Part shown: in pieces, positions 44,998 through 54,359 of the stretch | Layout of the letters: every line of letters starts with the position of its first letter | Position numbering within the stretch: the stretch's first letter is position 1 | Source of the DNA: Prochlorococcus sp. HOT208_60m_808G21 | Lineage (GTDB): Bacteria; Cyanobacteriota; Cyanobacteriia; PCC-6307; Cyanobiaceae | Assembly (NCBI GenBank): GCA_002026015.1 | Contig: MWOY01000017.1 | Span: forward strand, 1 to 64,000 | Direction: 5' to 3' | DNA: 64,000 nucleotides | The notes under the pieces: generated by a model | What the model saw: only the letters and a program-made list of their open reading frames with translations | Told to the model about the DNA's origin: nothing | Databases searched by the model: none | Program-made: the position numbers and the translations under genes

Positions 44998-46365
44998 ATG
45001 TACTCTTTACTTGCTGAATTAAGTGCACATGATTTAGAAGTTGCTGAAACGTTGATCGGAGTTATAAGATTTTTATTAATCTTTTTAGCGGCAAGAGCAT
45101 TAGCAGAAGTATTAGTAAGACTAAGTTTGCCAACGATTGTAGGTGAGCTTCTTGCAGGGGTTGTAATAGGAGCATCAGGATTCCATTTATTGATACCGCC
45201 CTCAGCTGGAACTGAACTAAATGAGGGACTTGTAAATGTTATTAGTTCATTAGCGTCAATCCCCCCAGAAGCAGTACCTGATGTTTATTTCGAAAGCTTT
45301 CCCTCTCTCCAAGCAGTAGCAACACTTGGTTTATATGCACTTTTATTTTTAACAGGCTTAGAAAGTGAGTTAGAGGAATTGGTTGCTGTCGGGGCTCAGG
45401 CTTTTACTGTTGCTATGGCTGGCGTAATTTTACCATTTGCGTTTGGAACTCTTGGATTAATGTTTATTTTCCAAGTAGATCTAATTCCAGCAGTTTTTGC
45501 TGGAGCATCTATGACAGCCACAAGTATAGGAATTACTGCAAGTGTTTTCGGTGAATTAGGATATTTGAAAACTAGAGAAGGACAGATTGTTATTGGTGCA
45601 GCAGTGCTAGACGATATTTTGGGAATCGTAATTCTGGCTGTTGTTGTGGCTCTTGCTGCAGGAGGATCTTTAGAAATTGCTCCTATTGTTAAATTAGTTG
45701 CCGCAGCTGTAGTATTTGTTATTGCTGCTATTGCATTAAGCCGAACAGCAGCACCAGGATTTGATTGGTTATTAGATAGATTGAAAGCCCCTGGAGCTGT
45801 AGTAGTGGCATCCTTTGTGATACTTGTTTTATGTTGTTTTGTCGCAACCGCCATTGGATTAGAAGCAGCTTTAGGTGCTTTTGCAGCAGGATTGATTCTT
45901 AGTAGTTCTAAAAATAATCATGCAATACAACAATCTGTATTACCTTTAGTTTCCTTATTCGCAACTATTTTCTTTGTATTAGTTGGAGCTGGAATGGATT
46001 TATCAGTTATCAATCCACTTGATCCAACAAGTAGATCAGCACTTGTAGTTGCAGGATTTTTATTAGTTGTTGCAATTATTGGAAAAATTGCAGCCGGATG
46101 GGTATTTTCGAGTGATAAACCTACAAATAGATTAGTTGTAGGTTTGGGCATGATGCCTAGAGGAGAGGTTGGTTTAATTTTTCTTGGGCTAGGAACAAGC
46201 GCTAAGTTGTTAACTCCTTCTCTTGAAGCAGCTATTTTATTAATGGTTATAGGAACTACATTCCTCGCACCTGTTCTCTTGAGAATTGTTCTAAAAGATA
46301 AGCCCCCAAATGATGGCAATAAAATTTCAGATGATGTTGCAGCTGATCCTGTGGGTCTTCTTTAG
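44998..46365 (+). CDS. CPA2-family cation:proton antiporter
   Basis: A 455-residue membrane protein with about 12-13 hydrophobic helices and no cytosolic TrkA domain, like NapA-type Na+/H+ antiporters. The transport aspartate pair is D205-D206 in GAAVLDDILGIV. Other family marks are LPTIVGELLAGVVIG (44-58), GLEAALGAFAAGLIL and MMPRGEVGLIFLGLG. The ion cannot be fixed from sequence, but Na+ export would suit a marine cell. A long loop of about 35 residues (68-105) follows helix 2. Confidence 0.93.
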   Translation: MYSLLAELSAHDLEVAETLIGVIRFLLIFLAARALAEVLVRLSLPTIVGELLAGVVIGASGFHLLIPPSAGTELNEGLVNVISSLASIPPEAVPDVYFESFPSLQAVATLGLYALLFLTGLESELEELVAVGAQAFTVAMAGVILPFAFGTLGLMFIFQVDLIPAVFAGASMTATSIGITASVFGELGYLKTREGQIVIGAAVLDDILGIVILAVVVALAAGGSLEIAPIVKLVAAAVVFVIAAIALSRTAAPGFDWLLDRLKAPGAVVVASFVILVLCCFVATAIGLEAALGAFAAGLILSSSKNNHAIQQSVLPLVSLFATIFFVLVGAGMDLSVINPLDPTSRSALVVAGFLLVVAIIGKIAAGWVFSSDKPTNRLVVGLGMMPRGEVGLIFLGLGTSAKLLTPSLEAAILLMVIGTTFLAPVLLRIVLKDKPPNDGNKISDDVAADPVGLL

Positions 46366-46408
46366 GAAATAAGTTTATTAGAATCACATAAGATATAATT
46401 CTCAAAGA

Positions 46409-47308
46409 ATGGAAAAGTCAGCTCTGATAGATAGTGATGTAAATTATAACTGGAATTTTTTAAATTACCCAATTCATACAGTTTCCGCTAAACCCGAGCA
46501 AACATCAAAAGAATGTGCAATTTTATTAATTCATGGTTTTGGTGCTTCTACGGATCATTGGAGATTTAATATCCCTGTTTTGAGTAAAAAATACGAAGTT
46601 CATGCTATGGATTTACTAGGTTTTGGAAAAAGTCCTAAGCCTCAAGACGTCGAATACTCAGGATCTTTATGGAAAGATCAAGTTATCGCTTTTGTAAAAG
46701 AGAAAATAAAAAAACCTACAATTGTTGTTGGAAATTCATTAGGTGGTTATGCCGCATTAGCAGCTGGTGCAGAATTAAATAAGCTAAACGCGGGAGTTAT
46801 CTTACTTAATGCTGCTGGATATTTTAGTGAAGAAAAAACTATCAAAAAGAATATGTTGCAAACTTCAATTGAAACAGTTGCAGGCATATTTTTAAAAAAT
46901 ATTGTTCTTCAACGTTTGATTTTTGAGAATATGAGAAATCCAAAAAATATTAAAAAAACTTTGAATCAAGTTTATGTTGATAAAAAAAATGTTGATGATT
47001 TTTTAGTTGAGTCAATAAGGAAGCCTTCTTTAGATTTCGGAGCTTTTAATGTTTTTAGAAGTGTATTTAACCCATCAGGTCCTCAGGGATTGCCTTTGGA
47101 TAAGCTATTCGCAAAACTAAATGCACCATTATTACTTCTTTGGGGAGGGAAAGATCCATGGATGAACACTCCCAAAAAAAGAAATCTATATAAAAAATTT
47201 ACGCCAGAGAATACAAAAGAAATTATTCTTGATGCAGGACATTGTCCCCATGATGAGATACCTCAATTAGTGAATCAGCATATTTTGGATTGGGTTGATT
47301 CTCTTTAA
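46409..47308 (+). CDS. Alpha/beta hydrolase, paralogue of the one at 17.5 kb
   Basis: A 299-residue hydrolase with HGFGASTDHWRFN (oxyanion region), the nucleophile Ser in VGNSLGGYAAL, the acid Asp in WGGKDPW and the base His in DAGHCPHDE. The shared motifs GFGAS-xHWR, DLLGFG-S and GHCPHDE show that it and the protein at 17538-18452 belong to one subfamily. The substrate is unknown. It starts 43 bases after the antiporter and 9 bases before the mutarotase-like gene. Confidence 0.9.
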   Translation: MEKSALIDSDVNYNWNFLNYPIHTVSAKPEQTSKECAILLIHGFGASTDHWRFNIPVLSKKYEVHAMDLLGFGKSPKPQDVEYSGSLWKDQVIAFVKEKIKKPTIVVGNSLGGYAALAAGAELNKLNAGVILLNAAGYFSEEKTIKKNMLQTSIETVAGIFLKNIVLQRLIFENMRNPKNIKKTLNQVYVDKKNVDDFLVESIRKPSLDFGAFNVFRSVFNPSGPQGLPLDKLFAKLNAPLLLLWGGKDPWMNTPKKRNLYKKFTPENTKEIILDAGHCPHDEIPQLVNQHILDWVDSL

Positions 47309-47317
47309 GTAATAATC

Positions 47318-48172
47318 GTGAAACTTGACTCATCTAATAATGACCAAGGAATAATTGTCTTTCAATTAGATAAAAATAATTACATTAAATTTTGTCCTGA
47401 AAGAGGAGGCGTCATTACAAATTGGGTTTCGGATGGTAATGAGATACTTTATTTCGATGAAACAAGATTTATGGACAAGACAAAAAGTATTAGGGGAGGC
47501 ATTCCAATCTTGTTTCCAATTTGTGGAAATCTCAATACCTCTAGCTCAGTATTTGGAAATGGTTATTTGCAATTACCACAACATGGTTTTGCTAGGGATT
47601 TGAAATGGCAATACTCCTTCAATGAAAATGAAAAATTTTTATGCTTATTCTTAAATGCATCTAAAAAAACCAAAAAATATTATCCTTTCGATTTCGAACT
47701 GAAAATAGAAGTTATCTTAAAAATTAATTCATTAGAATTCGAAATTACAATCCATAACAAAACAGACTTTGCTATGCCTATAAATTTTGGTTTGCATCCT
47801 TATTTTAATGTTTCAGATTTCAAAAATTTAGAGTTTGTTGATACTCCACTTAATTGTCAGGATCAAGAAAGAAATATCATAAGTAATACTTTGGATGAAT
47901 TAAACAAAATTAATTTAGGAGTTGATCTACTTATGTATACTTCCGGTAGAAGCTCTTTTCGAGATAAAATTTTTAAAAGAGAGGTAACTTTAAATCATCC
48001 TTATCCTTTTGATTTAGGTGTTATTTGGAGTGATCCTCCAAGAAGAATGATATGCCTAGAACCTTGGACTAGTCCCCGAAATTCTTTTGTTGATGGATTT
48101 AGAAACATTATGGTTCCTTCAAATGATAGTAAAAGGTTAAATGCCTCAATACAAATAAAATCTCTTAAGTAA
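47318..48172 (+). CDS. Aldose 1-epimerase (mutarotase) family protein
   Basis: A 284-residue galactose-mutarotase-fold protein. The motifs RGGIPILFPICG, QHGFARDLKW (likely active His), FGLHPYFNV (second His) and CLEPWTSPRN (catalytic Glu region) are in order and point to the glucose-6-phosphate 1-epimerase or YeaD-like branch. The start is GTG at 47318. It sits tightly between a hydrolase and a DUF1537-type kinase, which suggests work on a sugar or sugar phosphate. Confidence 0.88.
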   Translation: MKLDSSNNDQGIIVFQLDKNNYIKFCPERGGVITNWVSDGNEILYFDETRFMDKTKSIRGGIPILFPICGNLNTSSSVFGNGYLQLPQHGFARDLKWQYSFNENEKFLCLFLNASKKTKKYYPFDFELKIEVILKINSLEFEITIHNKTDFAMPINFGLHPYFNVSDFKNLEFVDTPLNCQDQERNIISNTLDELNKINLGVDLLMYTSGRSSFRDKIFKREVTLNHPYPFDLGVIWSDPPRRMICLEPWTSPRNSFVDGFRNIMVPSNDSKRLNASIQIKSLK

Positions 48173-48185
48173 TTTTGCAATACTT

Positions 48186-49535
48186 ATGAAATTTGTCGTT
48201 ATAGATGATGATCCCACAGGCTCTCAAACTGTTCACGATTGCTTACTACTGCTTAAGTGGGACTGCTCAACTTTAGCCAAAGGTTTTGAATCTAGATCTA
48301 ATTTATTTTTTATTTTGGCTAATACGAGGTCACTATCAGAAAATGATGCGAAATTAACAATAAAGGAAATTTGCAAAAATCTTAAGACTGTAATTCATTC
48401 TCAAGCCTATGAAGAAGAAATTATTTTTATAAGTAGAGGAGACTCTACTCTTCGAGGACATAACTATTTAGAGCCAATTGCTCTTAATAGTTGCTTAGGT
48501 CCTTTTGATGCTACTTTTCATATTCCAGCTTTCATAGAGGGTAAAAGATTAACAATTAATGGATCTCATTTTGTTGATAAAACTCCTATTAGTCAAACAA
48601 TTTTTGCAACAGATAAAATTTTTGGATATAAGACAAGTAATGTCAAGAATCTTTTATTTCAGCAGAGTAAATCGAAAATAAATTTTGAAGATATTCAAAA
48701 TCTTTTATTGTCAGATATCGAAATGCTAAATGATGAAGAAAATAATATTGTTTTTAAAACACTAAAGAACTTGAAGAATAATAAACATGTAGTTGTAGAT
48801 GTAGAAAATTATTCTCAATTAAAAAAATTTTCTTTAGTAATTAAAAAATTAATTAAACAAAAAAAATTCCTTTTTCGAACTGCAGCAAGTTTTATAAGTT
48901 CAATTTCTGAGAAAAAAAGTGTTTCTCAGAGTGATATATTTTTCTCTAATCTAAGAATAAAAAATAAAGAAAAGAGTTTTCTTCCAGGATTTATAATTGT
49001 TGGATCTTATGTAGAACTTTCAACATTACAATTGAATAATTTATTAGAGATAAGTAATTGCAATCCAGTTGAATTAGATGTTTTTGAATTCTTTAAAATT
49101 ACTTCATCAGATAATAATCACAAGCGAAGGAATTTTTTAAAAAATAAATTTTTAAAGGAAATTAGATTTTCTTTTGAGAAAGGAAAAACCCCTGTTTTGT
49201 TTACTTCAAGAAAATTTATGTCTTTAGATTCTTCTGAACTATTTAATTTTTATAATTTACTTGCTTGTTTTATTGCTGAATTAGTCGCCGATTTGAAGTA
49301 TGAAATAGGATATTTGATTTCAAAAGGTGGAATAACAACAAATTTGATTCTTAGTAAAGGACTTAATGCAGATTATGTTTATCTTGAAGGACAGATTTTA
49401 ACTGGCATTTCAGTGGTGACTTACAACCTAAAAAATGGCGAAAAACTTCCCATTGTTACTCATCCTGGAAATATTGGCACTAAAGATTCACTGGTTAATA
49501 TTTGGAAAGTTTTTGAAAATAAAAATAATTTTTAA
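48186..49535 (+). CDS. Four-carbon acid sugar kinase-like (DUF1537 family)
   Basis: A 449-residue protein whose N-terminus MKFVVIDDDPTGSQTVHDC has the family's DDxTG motif, followed by FISRGDSTLRGH and HIPAFIEGKR. The C-terminal nucleotide-binding part has LISKGGITTNLIL and HPGNIGTKDSL. Known members phosphorylate four-carbon sugar acids such as erythronate and threonate. Here the usual partner dehydrogenase is not nearby. It follows the mutarotase gene by 13 bases and is convergent with icd (2-base gap). The sequence is divergent, especially in residues 130-260. Confidence 0.82.
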   Translation: MKFVVIDDDPTGSQTVHDCLLLLKWDCSTLAKGFESRSNLFFILANTRSLSENDAKLTIKEICKNLKTVIHSQAYEEEIIFISRGDSTLRGHNYLEPIALNSCLGPFDATFHIPAFIEGKRLTINGSHFVDKTPISQTIFATDKIFGYKTSNVKNLLFQQSKSKINFEDIQNLLLSDIEMLNDEENNIVFKTLKNLKNNKHVVVDVENYSQLKKFSLVIKKLIKQKKFLFRTAASFISSISEKKSVSQSDIFFSNLRIKNKEKSFLPGFIIVGSYVELSTLQLNNLLEISNCNPVELDVFEFFKITSSDNNHKRRNFLKNKFLKEIRFSFEKGKTPVLFTSRKFMSLDSSELFNFYNLLACFIAELVADLKYEIGYLISKGGITTNLILSKGLNADYVYLEGQILTGISVVTYNLKNGEKLPIVTHPGNIGTKDSLVNIWKVFENKNNF

Positions 49536-49537
49536 AA

Positions 49538-50962
49538 TTAGAAATTTGAGATAATTTCTTCAGCAAAACTGCTGCAGGATAAGGGTTCTACTTTTGGTTC
49601 CATTAAGCGTGCTAGATCATAAGTGACTTTTTTTTGCTCTATTGCCTTACTCAAACCATTAGTAATTAAGTTAGCTGCCTCATCCCAACCAAAATATTCA
49701 AGCATCATTACACCACTAAGAATTACTGAGCCTGGATTAATCTTATTTAAGCCTGCATGTTTTGGCGCAGTACCGTGCGTAGCTTCGAAAATTGCTGCAT
49801 TATCTCCAATATTTGCACCAGGAGCCATACCTAGGCCACCAACAATTGCTGCAGCTGCATCAGAAACATAGTCTCCATTGAGATTTAAGGTTGCAAGAAT
49901 TGAATATTCTTGAGGTCTAGTTTGAATTTGTTGAAATATACTATCAGCTATCCGATCATCAACAAGAATAAGTTCTCTCCATTTCCCATCTCCGTGAGAA
50001 TTTGATATTGATGCAATAACTTCTTTAATTTCTTCGCAAATGAATGCTTTTTTGTTATTTGTAAGCTTGTCAAAACCTGGTTCAATTTTTCGAGCATTAT
50101 TTTCAATTGTAATTTCTGGATTTTTCTGAATATTATCTAAAATCCAGCTTTCTCTTTCTGTAATACAATCTTCTCTAAATTCATTTACTGCTAATTCATA
50201 TCCCCAATCTCTAAATGCACCTTCTGTATATTTCATAATATTCCCTTTATGTACAAGAGTCACATGCCTTTTATCTCCTGATAATCTTTTGGCATGTTCA
50301 ATAGCTTTTCTAATATGCCTTTGGCTACCAGATTTACTCACCGGTTTTATCCCAATACCTGATCCGTCTGGTATAGATCTATTTTTTAAATTTTTACTTT
50401 TTGGTATGACAACGTTATTTAAGTGATTAATTAATTCAAGACAATTATTATCCTCAGCTTCCCATTCAATTCCCATGTAGATATCCTCAGTATTTTCTCT
50501 ATAAACAATAACGTCTAGATTTTGAGGATTTTTGTGAGGGCTTGGAGTTCCTGAATAATATTTGCATGGTCTAACACAGCTATATAAATCAAATATTTGC
50601 CTTAGTGCAACATTAAGAGATCTAATACCTCCACCGATGGGAGTCGTCAAAGGACCTTTGATGGCTACACCAAAATGTTTGATTGCTTCAATAGTATCTT
50701 GAGGGAGGTAGTTATATGTTCCATAAAGTTCACAAGCTTCATCGCCTGCATAGACTTTAAACCAATTAATTTTTCTTTCATCTCCATAGCTTTTTTTAAT
50801 AGCTGAATCAAGAACGATTTGAGTTGCAGGCCAAATATCAACTCCAGTACCATCACCCCTAATAAATGGGACAATTGGATTATTAGGAACATTAGGTTTG
50901 CCTTGGTTAAAAGTTATTATCTCGCCTTCACTAGGTAAAGTTAATTTTTCAAATTTTGGCAT
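49538..50962 (-). CDS. icd: NADP-dependent isocitrate dehydrogenase
   Basis: Makes 2-oxoglutarate, the main entry of carbon into nitrogen assimilation in cyanobacteria. Seen: KGPLTTPIGGGIRSLNVALRQ with the substrate-binding serine and arginines, RENTEDIYMGIEWE, VHKGNIMKYTEGAFRDW, and GGLGMAPGANIGDNAAIFEATHGTAPKHAG in outline. The 474 residues exceed E. coli (416) because of an insertion of about 50 residues in the middle (about 270-330), known for cyanobacterial enzymes. I found no clear NtcA site (GTA-N8-TAC) in the 115-base spacer to the next start. Confidence 0.97.
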   Translation of the reverse strand: MPKFEKLTLPSEGEIITFNQGKPNVPNNPIVPFIRGDGTGVDIWPATQIVLDSAIKKSYGDERKINWFKVYAGDEACELYGTYNYLPQDTIEAIKHFGVAIKGPLTTPIGGGIRSLNVALRQIFDLYSCVRPCKYYSGTPSPHKNPQNLDVIVYRENTEDIYMGIEWEAEDNNCLELINHLNNVVIPKSKNLKNRSIPDGSGIGIKPVSKSGSQRHIRKAIEHAKRLSGDKRHVTLVHKGNIMKYTEGAFRDWGYELAVNEFREDCITERESWILDNIQKNPEITIENNARKIEPGFDKLTNNKKAFICEEIKEVIASISNSHGDGKWRELILVDDRIADSIFQQIQTRPQEYSILATLNLNGDYVSDAAAAIVGGLGMAPGANIGDNAAIFEATHGTAPKHAGLNKINPGSVILSGVMMLEYFGWDEAANLITNGLSKAIEQKKVTYDLARLMEPKVEPLSCSSFAEEIISNF

Positions 50963-50981
50963 AGCATTGAATTAATAAAAG

Positions 50982-51025
50982 ATAACTCATTGATTTTCCT
51001 CGTATTGTAATTAGCGATGAGTTAT
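50982..51025. repeat. Inverted repeat in the icd / 51-kb divergent spacer
   Basis: ATAACTCAT (50982-50990) and ATGAGTTAT (51017-51025) are a perfect 9-base inverted repeat; two more pairs (T-G, G-C) extend the plus-strand RNA stem to 11 with a 22-base loop. A T-rich run follows on the plus strand. It could be a protein site shared by both promoters, a terminator-like structure, or part of a small RNA. Confidence 0.45.
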
Positions 51026-51077
51026 TTTCTTTAAAACCTAGAAATTTATTATTCAAATGTGAATAGAGAATAGTTTA

Positions 51078-51605
51078 TTGATCAGCATTTCAACATCTTT
51101 ATTAAAAGAAAAAGTAGTTAATAAGCAAGTTAAAGCAAATTATGTCATTTTTCAAAAAAATACTCAGCTACTTATGAATGCGAGTTCCAATGTAAGTAAT
51201 GTTGAAATAGCTAATAAAATTGCTTCCACTGCAGCTTTGTTTCGGAAATATTTTCCAGATGCAAGTGTAAACTTTAGTCCCTGGGACAATTCAAATAATG
51301 AATCAATGCAAGATACTATTGATTTTGCGTTTCATTTCCCTGGTTGGAGTCCTCTTATTGAATGTAGAGCAATACTCTTACAATTAAGAATTGAAAATGA
51401 TAATAATGGCAGAGTTCCGAAATTATTGGGAATAATAATGCGAGGTATGATTCTTCCCTCCGAGAGATGGAAAATGGCTACCATTGGTGATTGGGAAATG
51501 ACTGGTACTCATCTACCGCAAAAGGAACAAAAAGATAACCTTTTTTTGGTTTGTAAAGAACTTTACAAGCTATTCTCTACAACATCCGCTGGTAACAAAA
51601 ATTAG
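51078..51605 (+). CDS. Uncharacterised protein, 175 residues
   Basis: I do not recognise the family. The protein has a short N-terminal helix, then SVNFSPWDNSNNES, DFAFHFPGWSPLIECRAILLQLRI and a conserved-looking ILPSERWKMATIGDWEMTG before a final helix. Several Trp and aromatic residues suggest a compact mixed fold. There is no signal peptide or membrane segment. The start is TTG at 51078, the best available; the next ATG is at residue 33. It lies 57 bases before ho1 on the same strand and could be cotranscribed with the bilin genes. Confidence 0.7.
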   Translation: MISISTSLLKEKVVNKQVKANYVIFQKNTQLLMNASSNVSNVEIANKIASTAALFRKYFPDASVNFSPWDNSNNESMQDTIDFAFHFPGWSPLIECRAILLQLRIENDNNGRVPKLLGIIMRGMILPSERWKMATIGDWEMTGTHLPQKEQKDNLFLVCKELYKLFSTTSAGNKN

Positions 51606-51662
51606 CTGTTTTATGTATTTTCCTTGTAGATTAAATACACTTATTAAAAAAATTCAAAATAT

Positions 51663-52373
51663 ATGGCAGTTGCTCTTGCAGGACAATTAAGGGAAGGGAC
51701 AAAAAAATCCCACACTATGGCAGAAAATACTGGCTTTGTGGCTTGTTTTTTAAAAGGAGTTGTTGAAAAAAAATCTTATAGAAAATTAATAAGTGATTTA
51801 TATTTTGTTTATGAAGCTATGGAAGAAGAAATTGAAAGACTGGTCAATGAGGAACATCCCGTAATAAAACCTATAGGTTTTAAATCATTATTCAGGAAAG
51901 AAACTCTTGTAAATGATCTTAAATTTTATTTTGGTGAGAACTGGAAGAATGAAATTAATATTTCTCACTCAGCAAAAGAATATGTTGAGAGAATCCGAGA
52001 GGTCGCAAAAAATTCACCAGAACTCTTAGTTGGTCACCACTACACTCGCTATATAGGAGATTTATCTGGGGGGCAAATCTTGAAAAGGATCGCTAAAAAA
52101 GCATTAAATTTGCAGGGAAATGATGGTTTAAATTTTTATGAGTTTGAATTAATTGCTGATGAAAAGAAATTTAAGGAAGAATATTCCCTTACTTTGAATC
52201 AACTTCCAATAAATCAAAAGACTGCTGATCAAATTATTGATGAAGCTAATCAAGCTTTTACTTACAATATGAAAATGTTTAAGGAGCTTGAAGGTAATTT
52301 GATTGCTGTTTTAGGCAAGATTGTATTCAATTATATTACAAAAAAAGTCAGGAAAGGAAGTACCGAGACCTAA
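51663..52373 (+). CDS. ho1: Heme oxygenase (biliverdin-forming)
   Basis: Opens heme to biliverdin IX-alpha, CO and iron using ferredoxin. The proximal heme ligand is His17 in [17 protein letters not shown], and the distal helix motif [19 protein letters not shown] is intact. The 236-residue length is standard. It is followed 5 bases later by pebA, and pebB abuts pebA. Biliverdin is their substrate, so the three form one bilin pathway. Confidence 0.97.
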   Translation: MAVALAGQLREGTKKSHTMAENTGFVACFLKGVVEKKSYRKLISDLYFVYEAMEEEIERLVNEEHPVIKPIGFKSLFRKETLVNDLKFYFGENWKNEINISHSAKEYVERIREVAKNSPELLVGHHYTRYIGDLSGGQILKRIAKKALNLQGNDGLNFYEFELIADEKKFKEEYSLTLNQLPINQKTADQIIDEANQAFTYNMKMFKELEGNLIAVLGKIVFNYITKKVRKGSTET

Positions 52374-52378
52374 TATTT

Positions 52379-53089
52379 ATGTTTGATTCATTAGTTGATT
52401 TCCTCAAAACCAATATTGATGAATTAAATGGAAATGAAGTAGAAATATCTAGTGAATTCAAAGAACATCACAATCAAGACTCAAAATATATTATTAAAAA
52501 TTGGCTTTTTTCATCTCCCGGATTTAGAAAGTGGCGAATAACAAGATTAGATGGTGGCAAAAAACTGCAAGTGTTTAATACGGTCGCATATCCTAATTTT
52601 GATAGTGAAATACCTATTTTAGGAGCCGATATTTTATGGTTTGGAACTTCTCAAAAGTTATTGGCAATACTTGATTATCAACCTTTAATTCAAGAAAGCA
52701 AATATCTTGAAAAATATTGTTCAAGTTTAGATAGTATTAAGAAAAAATATTCTGCATTTGATAACAATAAAATGAAGAATATATATGATTCAAAAAAGTA
52801 TTTTTCCCCATGGGTGATTATATGTAGAGGAAATAAATTAAATCTTGATAGAGATTTAAATAATATATTCCATTCATTTGTAAATAATTATTTAAACATT
52901 TATAAATCGAATCCTGCTAATCAATTTTTAAATGCTGCAGAAATAAAGATTAATCAAATTAAATATGATAAGTACAGTTTTGAAAAAGATCCTGCAGATA
53001 AATTGTTTAAAACTTTTTTTGGAGAAAAATGGACAACAAAATTTGTCAATAAATTTCTATTTACATTAAATAATGAGATTATTCATTGA
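52379..53089 (+). CDS. pebA: 15,16-dihydrobiliverdin:ferredoxin oxidoreductase
   Basis: Reduces biliverdin at C15-C16 with electrons from ferredoxin, the first of two steps to phycoerythrobilin. It is a 236-residue ferredoxin-dependent bilin reductase: [12 protein letters not shown]-like segment (read as [12 protein letters not shown]), DYQPLIQES and the [10 protein letters not shown] motif are present, with [14 protein letters not shown] near the end. Order ho1-pebA-pebB and relation to the next protein support PebA over other bilin reductases. Confidence 0.93.
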   Translation: MFDSLVDFLKTNIDELNGNEVEISSEFKEHHNQDSKYIIKNWLFSSPGFRKWRITRLDGGKKLQVFNTVAYPNFDSEIPILGADILWFGTSQKLLAILDYQPLIQESKYLEKYCSSLDSIKKKYSAFDNNKMKNIYDSKKYFSPWVIICRGNKLNLDRDLNNIFHSFVNNYLNIYKSNPANQFLNAAEIKINQIKYDKYSFEKDPADKLFKTFFGEKWTTKFVNKFLFTLNNEIIH

Positions 53090-53851
53090 ATGTTAATACA
53101 AGATACTATTTTTTATAGGCCAGATTGGAGATGGCATAACTTTTTAAAATATTTAACAAATAATTTAAGTAAATATAACTGTTTAGAAAAAACAATACCC
53201 TCGGAATATTCTTATAAAGATTCAACTTATGGTTCAAAAAAATCAAAAAAAAATGTGAATCTATCTACTTGGGGTGTAACGCATAAAAAAAGAATTCAAT
53301 TCGCAAGAGCAGTTTGTATAAATAGTCCAAATTATTCTGTTTTAAATTTTTTAATTATTCCTAATACTATTTATAACGTCCCATTTTTTGGAGTAGATTT
53401 TGTTTCTCTACCTAATAGTTATTTATTAGTGTTAGATTTTCAGCCTTCATTAAACATACAAAATCAATACAATAATGAGTTGTTAGAAAAACTCATAAAA
53501 CTCAAAAATCATTGTCATTCATCACTCCCATTAGCTGAACAAATGTCTGCGGACGTAGCTAGATTTTTTTCTCCAGGAGTAATATGGTCAAAATTACCAA
53601 AAGAAGAAAGAAGTGATTTTTTAATTAATAATCAGCTTTATACCTCATTTAAGGAATATCTTGATTTGTATTTAGAAATTCTTTTCGAAAGCCAAGAAGT
53701 CAATATTGAAGTCCAAAAAGAATTAATAAACGGTCAAAATAATTATTTGAATTATAGAAGAGATAACGATCCAGCAAGGCCAATGTTATCTAGTTTGTTT
53801 GGTAAAGAATTTACTGAATCTTTAATTAAAGAAGTTTTATTTACTACTTAA
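53090..53851 (+). CDS. pebB: Phycoerythrobilin:ferredoxin oxidoreductase
   Basis: Reduces dihydrobiliverdin to phycoerythrobilin. The 253 residues contain [41 protein letters not shown] and a C-terminal [16 protein letters not shown], matching the bilin reductase family. The ATG directly follows the pebA stop. Known: PebA and PebB hand over the intermediate as a pair, consistent with tight gene coupling. Confidence 0.93.
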   Translation: MLIQDTIFYRPDWRWHNFLKYLTNNLSKYNCLEKTIPSEYSYKDSTYGSKKSKKNVNLSTWGVTHKKRIQFARAVCINSPNYSVLNFLIIPNTIYNVPFFGVDFVSLPNSYLLVLDFQPSLNIQNQYNNELLEKLIKLKNHCHSSLPLAEQMSADVARFFSPGVIWSKLPKEERSDFLINNQLYTSFKEYLDLYLEILFESQEVNIEVQKELINGQNNYLNYRRDNDPARPMLSSLFGKEFTESLIKEVLFTT

Positions 53852-53883
53852 AAGTCTTATAATTTATTAAAATTTGAAATCAT

Positions 53884-54357
53884 ATGAAAAAAATTTCTGT
53901 TCTTTTTGTATGTTTGGGAAATATTTGTAGGTCTCCTGCAGCAGAAGCTATCTTTATAAGACTACTTGAAAAGAAGGGATTAACCGATGACTTTATTGTG
54001 GATTCTGCTGGAACTGGGAGTTGGCATATTGGGAAAAAAGCTGACTCTAGGATGAGAATTGCTGCAGAAAGAAGAGATATAAATATCTTAAGCAGGGCTC
54101 GTCAAATTACTAGCAAAGATTTTGACGAATTTAACTATATTCTTGCGATGGACGATTCAAATTTTAGAAATGTCCAAGATCTTAAAAATAGAACAGCTTC
54201 AACTGGTTTTGCATCAATAAAAAAAATACAAGATTTTAGATCAGTTTTTAATGAGCAAGAAGTTCCTGACCCATATTTTGGAGGTGATGAGGGCTTCGAT
54301 TATGTCCTTGATATTTTAGAAGACTCTGTAAACTGTTTTTTGGAAAGTATTTCTTGA
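53884..54357 (+). CDS. Low-molecular-weight protein-tyrosine phosphatase
   Basis: A 157-residue phosphatase with the P-loop CLGNICR at 10-16, where Cys10 is the nucleophile and Arg16 binds phosphate. The general-acid Asp is in VPDPYFGG. Relatives regulate exopolysaccharide kinases or other phosphotyrosine proteins; the target here is unknown. It lies 32 bases after pebB on the same strand and 2 bases from the convergent panC-cmk. Confidence 0.95.
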   Translation: MKKISVLFVCLGNICRSPAAEAIFIRLLEKKGLTDDFIVDSAGTGSWHIGKKADSRMRIAAERRDINILSRARQITSKDFDEFNYILAMDDSNFRNVQDLKNRTASTGFASIKKIQDFRSVFNEQEVPDPYFGGDEGFDYVLDILEDSVNCFLESIS

Positions 54358-54359
54358 AT

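Noticed and set aside
45396-45854. Minus-strand open frame of 152 codons inside the antiporter gene
   Set aside because: The product is low-complexity Ala/Thr/Ile, a mirror of the hydrophobic sense strand, with no domain or start context.
45918-46319. Minus-strand open frame of 133 codons inside the antiporter gene
   Set aside because: Same reason: shadow of a membrane protein coding strand.
50963-51077. NtcA binding site upstream of icd
   Set aside because: No GTA-N8-TAC match was found on either strand by eye.
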